Below, in pieces: positions 57,801-64,000 of a stretch of DNA of 64,000 nucleotides. The notes below the pieces were generated by a model. It saw only the letters and a program-made list of their open reading frames with translations, did not search any database and was not told where the DNA came from. This DNA is from Antedon mediterranea. Taxonomy: Eukaryota > Echinodermata > Crinoidea > Comatulida > Antedonidae. Positions within the stretch are counted from its first letter, which is position 1; every line of letters begins with the position of its first letter. The translations under genes and the position numbers were made by a program. Location: contig NC_092677.1 of NCBI RefSeq assembly GCF_964355755.1, positions 5,647,001-5,711,000 on the forward strand. The letters run 5' to 3'.

Positions 57801-58097
57801 TCATGAGTTAATTTAAACATAACACGAGTATGATCTGTAAATGATATTACCTACTTTTACAATCTGCTAATTTCCAAAGTACAGTTATATACAAAAATCA
57901 AATAATATTGTCCATAATGAAATGTTGTTGATACTGTATTTAGACCACATCCAACTTTATACATTATCCATACACTTTGTCCTTTTTAACATTATGACAT
58001 ATTAAAAAGATAAGACATCAAAACAGTTACATGAAAATAGCTTTTACCTTGAATAATACTCAGCAATATCACAAGGAAACATACAGCTTTTAAAGCC
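42839..58097 (-). CDS. Ig receptor with multiple ITIM-like motifs, copy B (gene span)
   Basis: Exons: 58097-58049, 57767-57441, 56541-56236, 55805-55578, 55248-55207, 53273-53202, 52628-52368, 52094-52061, 51586-51424, 50899-50845, 50297-50272, 49741-49642, 48701-48673, 48433-48313, 47851-47808, 47645-47528, 45970-45952, 42866-42839. Every phase matches and the stop is in frame (673 codons without a first exon). Leader, three Ig domains, short stalk, membrane exon(s), then a tail with IIYENV, VTYAEV, LQYADL, TPYMEV (ITSM-like) and IKYVDL. Known: such motifs bind SH2 phosphatases (ITIM) or SAP/SHP (ITSM), and YxN binds Grb2. Inferred role: inhibitory surface receptor of immune-type cells. An upstream exon with the ATG must exist but was not found. 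Confidence 0.78.
44634..45157. repeat. 262-bp tandem duplication
   Basis: Two nearly identical 262-bp units (starting TTATTTGTATATTATATG at about 44634 and 44896), differing by a few bases such as CCATGGGGG and CCAAGGGGG. Within an intron of receptor B. Confidence 0.92.
45952..45970 (-). CDS. 19-nt tail microexon, copy B
   Basis: AKDLNE plus two bases (phase 1 to 2); acceptor ...TGTTCTAG, donor GTAATG. Same size and phase as copy A 4735-4753. Confidence 0.55.
47065..47100 (-). repeat. (AATC)n, possible LINE tail
   Basis: Tandem AATC then AATAAACTTTGGAATG. On the minus strand it is a TTGA/TTGATTGA tail of the kind ending the LINE at 62515. Confidence 0.45.
47277..47296. repeat. (AT)n microsatellite
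   Basis: About ten AT dinucleotides. Confidence 0.85.
47528..47645 (-). CDS. Tail exon with IKYVDL ITIM, copy B
   Basis: 118 nt, phase 0 to 1: KEIKYVDLDLRPST... and EEQTPYFEFSQGVLHPK. ITIM IKYVDL; the second Tyr site TPYFEF does not fit ITIM/ITSM at +3. Confidence 0.8.
47808..47851 (-). CDS. Small GIS-type tail exon (second pair), copy B
   Basis: 44 nt, phase 1 to 0: GISETDQKEKPAAEP. Partner of 47528-47645. Confidence 0.65.
48313..48433 (-). CDS. Tail exon with LQYADL and TPYMEV, copy B
   Basis: 121 nt, phase 0 to 1: EEELQYADLDFQASTSSGG and NEEQTPYMEVSQGKLVKK. LQYADL is ITIM-like; TPYMEV fits ITSM (TxYxxV). Absent from copy A, and a sister of 47528-47645 by exon-pair duplication. Confidence 0.8.
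48673..48701 (-). CDS. Small GIS-type tail exon (first pair), copy B
   Basis: 29 nt, phase 1 to 0: GISEIEDKHK. Partner of 48313-48433; both missing from copy A. Confidence 0.6.
49642..49741 (-). CDS. Tail exon with IIYENV and VTYAEV, copy B
   Basis: 100 nt, phase 0 to 1: DEIIYENVESGSS, then EQPVTYAEVGQRGRKST. Two ITIM-type sites; YEN could also bind a Grb2-type SH2. Confidence 0.82.
49765..49990. repeat. Possible dispersed repeat (SINE-like)
   Basis: A more GC-rich island between tail exons with TATAAAGCGCCTAATGTTGT and CAAGTGAAACAGGGGTAGAT. It looks like a dispersed repeat, not coding; no family assigned. Confidence 0.35.
50272..50297 (-). CDS. 26-nt tail microexon, copy B
   Basis: GGSFNIGYT across junctions, phase 1 to 0; acceptor TTATTTAAG, donor GTAAGA. 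Needed to keep frame; mirrors 7412-7437. Confidence 0.65.
50694..50718. repeat. (TTGA)n microsatellite
   Basis: Six tandem TTGA units; may be a LINE tail. Confidence 0.7.
50845..50899 (-). CDS. Acidic tail exon, copy B
   Basis: 55 nt, phase 0 to 1: TNPVDEGSELLAEHQATS; donor GTGAGT. Counterpart 8421-8496. Confidence 0.68.
51424..51586 (-). CDS. Ser/Glu-rich juxtamembrane tail exon, copy B
   Basis: 163 nt, phase 2 to 0: SSGSRSGEESRMNGSER, then ADVPLVVIKSSSPNQ and LPKSGETSK. Donor GTTGGT. Longer than copy A, and without its YQMM. Confidence 0.65.
52061..52094 (-). CDS. Basic juxtamembrane exon, copy B
   Basis: 34 nt: FEYNSKDKKKH (phase 1 to 2); stop-transfer charges. Donor GTGAGA. Confidence 0.65.
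52368..52628 (-). CDS. Cys-rich membrane exon, copy B
   Basis: 261 nt, phase 1-1, same length as copy A: YKNIEWSNKDINTLTVEGGK..., then TVCQFVCYCCLYFCGFFC. A half-Ig-like (A-C') stretch followed by a hydrophobic span with about eight cysteines. A likely alternative to the 53202-53273 transmembrane exon. Confidence 0.72.
53202..53273 (-). CDS. Transmembrane exon, copy B
   Basis: 72 nt, phase 1-1: GAGSFILLIVVVVVVGLFLW then LLLIV; one transmembrane helix. Acceptor ATATTCAG, donor GTAAGT. Confidence 0.78.
53380..55200. other. Large intron, no gene seen
   Basis: AT-rich; only a retroposon-tail-like motif at 54386-54420. Confidence 0.4.
54386..54420 (+). repeat. Retroposon 3' tail (GGGCC-GAGGCCT family)
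   Basis: GGGCCAGAGGCCTCTATACA then TGATTGAATAAATG; second copy of the motif at 2146-2193. Confidence 0.4.
55207..55248 (-). CDS. Stalk exon, copy B
   Basis: 42 nt, phase 1-1: GLTPNSNDFAGSQF. A short hydrophilic spacer between the third Ig and the membrane; no copy A counterpart seen. Skipping it keeps the frame. Confidence 0.5.
55578..55805 (-). CDS. Third Ig exon (C2-like), copy B
   Basis: 228 nt, phase 1-1: GIATCTAESHPKPS, SNITCYAEN. No core Trp. A second in-frame donor follows 12 bp downstream (55566), from a duplicated GTAATGTAGCAG. Confidence 0.8.
55808..55912. repeat. Short tandem duplication in intron
   Basis: AAAAGCATTTAAAGATCAGT and GTGAATGCACATCTCGTA occur twice in a row, about 56 bp apart; the first copy starts at the 5' edge of the third Ig exon. 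Confidence 0.85.
56236..56541 (-). CDS. Second Ig exon (I-set-like), copy B
   Basis: 306 nt, phase 1-1: VTFTCSTDGDPIPDITWYK, FTCKAESDQ. Counterpart 14479-14781. Confidence 0.88.
57030..57200. repeat. Long hairpin (foldback element 4)
   Basis: Two arms of about 80 bp around a loop at about 57109-57115; the inner arm contains TGAATGATGAAAGGTTATAT and its perfect complement. It lies in the intron between first and second Ig exons; MITE-like. Confidence 0.85.
57441..57767 (-). CDS. First Ig exon (V-like), copy B
   Basis: 327 nt, phase 1-1: EAIPQSVTTSDQTAKEGDAE, ITCDYSQF, IEWNEL, FQCEIRT. Counterpart 15067-15399. Confidence 0.85.
58049..58097 (-). CDS. Leader exon (second part), copy B
   Basis: 49 nt, phase 0 to 1: ALKAVCFLVILLSIIQ, a hydrophobic signal-peptide core. 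The codon just before the acceptor is TAG, so the initiator must be in an upstream exon. Confidence 0.6.
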
Positions 58098-58599
58098 TAA
58101 AAATTAGAAAAAGGCTGAATATCAATTAGTGTGTATGCTCACTTTACATGTCGTAATAATGTCTAACTAAACATTTTATTGAATTGAAATTGAACTACGA
58201 CAATGTCAAGTTTGAGGTTTGCGATGGCTTGAGATTATGAATGTCTAAATGTTCATTTGATAAACAAATTAATTTTGAAGTTTTCAAGTCATTTAAAAAA
58301 AAAGGCAATATTGGTTAAAAGCGTGAGATTTTAGGTGCATGGTGCGCGACCTTGAGGTTGGGTAAAACGCATGAGCGCGAGACTGGAAATGTATGGACAT
58401 TATTACATTAGACGTACTGTACAGTACAATAGATATGTATTGAACTGGAGATGAAATGTATACATACTGTTGCTTTTATATACCGTACAGTAGTAGTGCT
58501 CTGTCTGGTGTTGCCAAAATGATGTAGCGCGGAAAACTGAACAATACATTAGGCAGCTGTTACCCTTTTAATTTTAGGAAATTTAGGAACTTAGGAATC

Positions 58600-59535
58600 T
58601 GTCCTTGGTCTGTTACTGTTCTTGATATACATAAATGATTTACGTCGTGTTAGTGATACTCTACATGTTGTTTCATTTGTTGATGATACTCACTATTTTT
58701 TTTAAATAATAATATTATTAATTTGTATAATAACTTTAATAGCAAATTAACAAAGATTTGTGCTTTTGATAAATACTACTAAAACCATTAAAAAAAAATG
58801 TAATACACACCGTAAAAATCTAAATTTAAGCTAAAAAATCTAATGGCAAAGAAATCTTAATGGCAATATCATCGAACAGCCATCAAAAGTATATTTGCAA
58901 TAAAATATCCAAATATATTGAGATTTTAACAAACTGAAGCAGCCAACTTTACCACTAATATCATAAAAATTCTTAAGTTAAAGAAACGAGTTGTAAGAAT
59001 TATTTCATTATCTCATTTTATTGCTCATGAGTCATAGTGAACCTATTTTAAGAAGTTGAACATTCTAAATATTTATGATCTACAACATATAAGTTTTATC
59101 TATTATTTATATATACATGTAAATAATGTATTGCCCAATCTCTTTCTTAAACATGTCTTGTAAACATAACGTATGTAACATTTATCATCTTAGAAATACC
59201 AACAGATTGGAAGTACCATTTACGAGGCTAAACAAGACTAAATTTTTGTTACAGATGGTCCTAAGTTATGGAATGAACTGTCTATGGAAACGACTTGCTG
59301 TATAGAAACCTTAAAATATTTTTATAATCTGTTAAAAACATATATTTCCAAATACAAATAATGTGCCATAATTGATTGTTTGTTTAGGGGTTGGTGTTTG
59401 ACAAGTTCTTTTACTTCTTTTTCCGATCCCAGATACAGTTTTTATTTAATGTTACCATTTAAGTTATTGTAAAACTAAATGTATGCTTTTTTTATTTCTT
59501 GAACTGTTTCTAAATAAATTTTGAATGAGTGAACA
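58600..59535 (+). mobile_element. Degenerate LINE fragment (plus strand)
   Basis: Pieces of a non-LTR RT in shifting frames: LLLFLIYINDLRR, VSFVDDTHYF (the FxDD box), LKKRVVRIIS, then LRNTNRLEVPFTR and LWNEL. It ends near AAATAAATTTTGAATGAGTG. Many frameshifts and stops; dead copy. Confidence 0.75.
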
Positions 59536-59639
59536 AGTTATGAATTTTTAAGTCTCTGATATGTGATAACAAGTATGACCGTTGAGTTATGTTTTTGGTT
59601 ATGCCTAAGGCTACTACTAAAAAATCCTAGCTAGTACCT

Positions 59640-59790
59640 ACTGTACTACTACTAGGAAGGCTGGGAGGGCCTATCTAGCTAAGCTATGCCTATAGTAGGG
59701 ACCTATAATGCCTGCTTAAGTGCTATACTATAGGCATAGACTAGTAAGTACTAGGCCTAGGCCTACTACTACCTAGTCCGAATTACGATC
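59640..59790. repeat. AGGCCTA/CTAG-rich tract (left)
   Basis: Dense CTAGTA, AGGCCTA and TAGGCCT palindromic words, continued at 61740-62040 on the other side of the 59796-61735 element. Confidence 0.6.
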
Positions 59791-59795
59791 ATCAC

Positions 59796-61735
59796 GGTCG
59801 CGTTTCATTTCGGTCGCGTGTCAATTAAGGTCAAGGTTCAACAATATCGTTTGTGGTGTATAGCGCGTCAATTATGCAAGCATACGAAAATGGATGCTAT
59901 TATAGAATTGAATAGACTTAAATGTCAGATTTAACTCTCTTTCAGCAGTCGGTACGTATAGTAATTCGAATTTATAAACCTGTTTGCATTTTTAACGATT
60001 TTGATCTATATTTTAAGGATACAACAAGTAGCTTACGAAGAAGACTCCAATATGTTATAATTATGAATGAGTAAATTGGGAATATTTGTTTGGTAGCAGT
60101 TAAAATCAGTGAGAGAGAGACTTAACTATATGAGCTTTTTTATACACTGAAAGACATTATTACGATTATGTAATACATTTTTTAAAAGCATAATGCATTG
60201 ACATGTCGCATTATGTCTCGTGCTATTGAATTAGAATGAAACCATATTGTCTGTTGACTTTGTATGCTTATTGTTAACATATGAAATACAATAAAAACAG
60301 AAATAAAGAAATAAGCTGAATTGTCTATTTTACCTTTTTGTGTCTATTATTACCACAATACAAATGGAATGGGTGTAGCTTTTTTAGATGAATTATTATC
60401 AAAAAAATATTCGTAAAACGAAAAAAAAAATGTCTACCATGTCCCTCCATCCAGTGTATAATTATTAGCTGTCAAGAAGAACTACACCGCTAACATAACA
60501 ATCGTTAAATACTACTTTTCCAGTCATTTTTTTCTTTAAAAAATAATTTTTTAAAAAACATGATGAAACGCTGATTGTCCACAGACAACGTAAAGCTGGC
60601 GGCAAAAATGTCTTACATTTTACAAAGTCCTACATTTGTAGTTGCAATTTACTAAATCTACAGCATTAATTTTCCAAAGAAGCCCCTCTGTTAATTTAAA
60701 AAGTAGTCTTAAAAAGAAGCCCATCTTGAAATGTTCTTAAAAGAAGAAACCACCACTGAGCCCTTTTTTCAAAGTTTTACTGTATTGTGATGTATAAATT
60801 TAATTAGTGGCAATAAAAAAATATATCAGCATAAGCACGCAAAAAGAGAGCGCGTGTGCAGCGGGGAAACAATGCACGCATCCCAACAAAAGGGCACAAA
60901 GCTCATTGTATTTGTCGGAAAAAGTAACGCACGTAAAAGGAAGTAGCGAACAAATGAAATTGGGCGAGCGGCTACGCTTTGGTTGATCAGCGAGATCGCT
61001 CCTTAACGCTGGATCGCACGTTATATCAAATGATGTTCGCAATATGTAATTAGATGAGATAGATGTAAATATTGCTAATAAATAGAAGATTAAATAAATA
61101 GATAAAATAACGTCTGTAGATGTAAATAGAGATTAACATTGGTAGGCCTAATAAATAAAAGATTAAATACATAGATAAATTAAATAACGTTTGTAGGTGT
61201 AAATAAAAAGGTTTCAATTTGAATGATGAATGTAAATAATTGTATATGCGTTTTTGATTAAAAAATAAAAAGGTGGAATGATCATTGACAACAGTTGGTT
61301 AAAGAACTGATAAATGTAAATGTATGTAAATATTTGTGATGTTTTTGTTTTTAAAATAAAAAGATGATCATTAAAATTAAAAAAAGTGTAAAGTGAGTTT
61401 GTTTGCTATTTGCTATTACGTCAGAAACAAATAGAATATTACAAAATATATTAAAATATAATGCTTAAGTTATAAAAACATTTTTAAAAACGTTAAACTA
61501 ATAAAATACTATATTTACAATATTTATTTAAATATAAAGATTTATTATATAAAAACATTTTTAAATAAACACATAAAAACCTTAATAGAGCCTATCACTT
61601 CGATCTTTAATTAGCGCTTACATTGTACACTACTGCAATTGTCAATGCAGTAGTGTACAATGCCATTGAGCGGCGTTTCATAGAAATCGCCGGAAGTTCG
61701 ATTTACCGGAAGCGCGACCGAAATGAAACGCGACC
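59796..61735. mobile_element. Element with 23-bp perfect terminal inverted repeats
   Basis: GGTCGCGTTTCATTTCGGTC plus GCG at 59796-59818 and its exact complement at 61713-61735, flanked by CAC on both sides (possible 3-bp target duplication). About 1.94 kb, no transposase ORF; contains an inner 17-bp hairpin (61621-61662). Probably a non-autonomous DNA transposon. Confidence 0.65.
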
Positions 61736-61739
61736 CACC

Positions 61740-62040
61740 CCTAGTCCTAGACCACTACGGCGCTAGGGCCTAATATAGACTAGGCCTAGTTAGTGTGGAA
61801 TTCGTTAGTGTTAGGTAGGGGCCCAGCTAGACTACTGTAGGCTAGCCTAGGCCTGCTGGGCTGGCCCTACTAGATAAACCCTCTAGCCTAGCTAGGCCTA
61901 GCCTAGCCCAGCTAGGCCCAGAAAAAGAAAGCGGAGAATCTTAAACCAAACTAAAAACTGCTTACTAACTTTATGTCTAGGTCCAGGCCTACTACTATTA
62001 GGAATAGGCCTAAAAGTAGGCCTAATAGTGGGTCTAATGT
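61740..62040. repeat. AGGCCTA/CTAG-rich tract (right)
   Basis: Many overlapping CTAGGCCTA-type words with unusually high GC for the window. Confidence 0.6.
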
Positions 62041-62514
62041 TTAATGCCATCACTCTTCTAGTTCTACATCCTTCTTTTACAATTAACAACGTAGCGTATT
62101 TTATGTGGGGTGGGGAATTCCCATTTCTTTCTTTCTTTTTCTACGTAGCGCCACCAGCGGACGTTTCGAAGTTTTTGTATCGATCAATCAATATTGGAAC
62201 TAGAAAGATGAGGGAACTCGGACAGTGCAGCATATGATTATTATAAGTATAATTCCTCTACATATGATTTCCCCCGAATTATTTTGTCTTAGTGCTGAGT
62301 GTGATTAGGCTATTTGCAATAAGAACTTTTTTTTTTACTTTCTTATATTTTATTATTTTCGACTCTTTAATAATTATTTTATATTGTAATTTCTTTTTGA
62401 CTATGAAACTAACGTTACCTTCTCAGTATCAGATCGTTAGCTTTTGAAAATTGTCTCTTATCTTTTAACACTGGCATGAGTGAAAATAATAATAAAAAGT
62501 GGTGCAGGATTGTG

Positions 62515-63550
62515 ATCAATCAATCAATCAATCAAAGTAACATTTATTTCTCTTGTCTTTCATAGAAAATAAAAATTAACAGTAAAAATTATTAAAATAA
62601 GAGGGGCAACATTCCTAAAAAGCAAAGCTTGTATAAGGCAGCCCATAGAAAATGAAAAAAAAAAAAAACAGGACAACACGGGAACCGGAAACAGGACAAA
62701 AACAGTAATGAAGACTTTTAGATTCAGGGTACCGAAAAGACTAAATATCAAAACTACAATGAGTGAAAGGATAATTAAACATAACTAGATAAGAGGTGCC
62801 GTTTCAATTTAAAAGAAAAACTCTTCTTAGACAAAGCACTTTTTATATTAACTGGTACGTTATCCCAAAGTTTAGGACCAGTGAACTTAATGCTATGTTT
62901 AAAAGAAGTAGTTTTAAAAAAAGGAATACGTATTTGATTTGCGCTCCAAGTACTGTGGTTATGAAAATTAAGATTGAAACTAAATAAATCATTAAAGTGT
63001 GATGGCAGGATCGAGTTTAGCCATTAATTTAGAGGAAAACACTTTGTTGAAGATGGTTAATATCCTGAATTTTAAGAAGACCAAATGAAGAAAATAAAGG
63101 ATTGAAATGGGATAAAGGAGGAGCATTTGCTATGTATCTTACGGTTTTCTTTTGGATCAATAACAGTTTGTTTAAGTAGGACGGGTATGTATTACCCCAA
63201 ATAATATTACAGTAAGTGAGGTAAGGGAGGATTAGTAAACAGTAAAGATCCGGAGTATGTTTTGAGGGATGAAAGATGATAATCTATATATGATACCAGA
63301 ACTTTTGGATATTTTGTTTTCGACTTGAGTAATCTGATGTTTCCAATTTAGCTTACAGTCCAGATAAACACCAAGAAATTTAGTTTTCTCAACAATAGGT
63401 ATTAATTGATCTTTAATTTTTAGTTTAAAAGTACTAGTATTTAGTGGTATTTGTGAATTTTTGAACACCATACAACAGCACTTTTTTAGATTAACAGAAA
63501 GTTTGTTTGCAGAAAAGTATGTTTTGATTGAGATTGACTACATATCTATA
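62515..63550 (-). mobile_element. 5'-truncated LINE fragment (minus strand)
   Basis: Minus strand: ANKLSVNLKKC, FLGVYLDCKLNWKHQITQ, then PYLTYCNIIWGNTYPS and QKKTVRYIA, then FTGPKLWDNVP: the thumb and C-terminal part of a non-LTR reverse transcriptase. Broken by frameshifts; ends in a (TTGA)n tail at 62515-62536. Confidence 0.82.
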
Positions 63551-63743
63551 TGTGGTTCAATTTGGTAACTGAAAAAACGTGTTGAGTAATCCAGGAAAGA
63601 CACAGGAAAGACACACGCGATCGACTACGCGGAGGTACTTATCCATACTTTACAATCATGGTACACACAAAAAAGGTGCAGCCATACTGTACATAACAAG
63701 GCCAACAGCCATTAAGTCGCGTGCTACAATGCATAGTGATACC

Positions 63744-63816
63744 AGACCGACAGACAGACCGACAGACCGACAGACAGACCGACAGACAGACAGACAGAGA
63801 GACCGACCGACCGACA
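63744..63816. repeat. GACA/GACC microsatellite
   Basis: About 70 bp of interspersed GACA and GACC tetramers. Confidence 0.9.
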
Positions 63817-64000
63817 TAGTGAACTATACTGACCGAAATTACTGAACATGTTTAAAAATGTTGAAATGTTTAAAAACATTTATTTTTTTAAATTTACACG
63901 TGCGTAGCCTGTCACTTTCGACGTGCTCGTATAACGTAATTTCGAGTTGAAAAGTAAGTCAAGAAAACAGAAATCGGGCAAAAAGAGTGCGCAATAACAT

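Noticed and set aside
60800-61042. 80-codon minus-strand frame
   Set aside because: Lies inside the terminal-inverted-repeat element without any transposase feature.
63579-63845. 88-codon plus-strand frame with TDRQTDRQ repeats
   Set aside because: Translation of the GACA/GACC microsatellite.

Overview
This is a eukaryotic, AT-rich (roughly two-thirds A+T) genomic window: spliced minus-strand genes with GT-AG introns, immunoglobulin (Ig) exons of the metazoan phase-1 type, LINE and MITE debris, and one long Ty3/gypsy-type LTR retrotransposon. The Ig/tyrosine-motif receptors, the scattered AGGCCTA-rich tracts and the repeat mix suggest a marine invertebrate deuterostome, most likely an echinoderm. 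The species is inference; the animal assignment is firm.

Layout, all host genes on the minus strand. (1) About 15.7 to 3.3 kb: a complete Ig receptor gene (copy A). Its exon order is hydrophobic leader, three Ig exons, a transmembrane exon, an unusual Cys-rich membrane exon, then a cytoplasmic tail on eight small exons carrying ITIM-like tyrosine motifs. (2) 3.07 to 0.9 kb: a half-Ig exon, an Ig exon and a decayed Ig exon. (3) 16 to 32 kb: intergenic DNA with at least three inverted-repeat (foldback) elements and an apparently intact LTR retrotransposon (21356-29143, minus strand) with gag, pol, PBS, PPT, TG...CA LTRs and a 4-bp target duplication. (4) 42.5 to 32.9 kb: half-Ig, four Ig exons and a seven-exon sialidase-fold domain, all joinable in one open frame, i.e. 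a probable Ig-sialidase fusion. (5) 58.1 to 42.8 kb: receptor copy B, paralogous exon for exon with copy A but with a duplicated ITIM exon pair. (6) 58.6 to 64 kb: LINE fragments, a 1.9-kb element with 23-bp terminal inverted repeats, AGGCCTA-rich sequence and a GACA/GACC microsatellite.

Splice sites were read by eye. For both receptor copies every exon length and phase was checked and the frame stays open from leader to stop (about 583 codons in A, 673 in B without a possible first exon). The Ig-sialidase chain also stays open from 42522 to the stop at 32890. The locus therefore pairs inhibitory-type Ig receptors (ITIM, ITSM-like and YxxM motifs) with a sialidase-fold Ig protein. This recalls the vertebrate Siglec theme, but sialic-acid recognition here is inference. 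Two of the three sialidase active-site arginines seem to be missing, so the fold may act as a binding module or pseudo-enzyme. The retrotransposon sits between the two paralogous blocks, whose order shows a segmental duplication of at least 15 kb.
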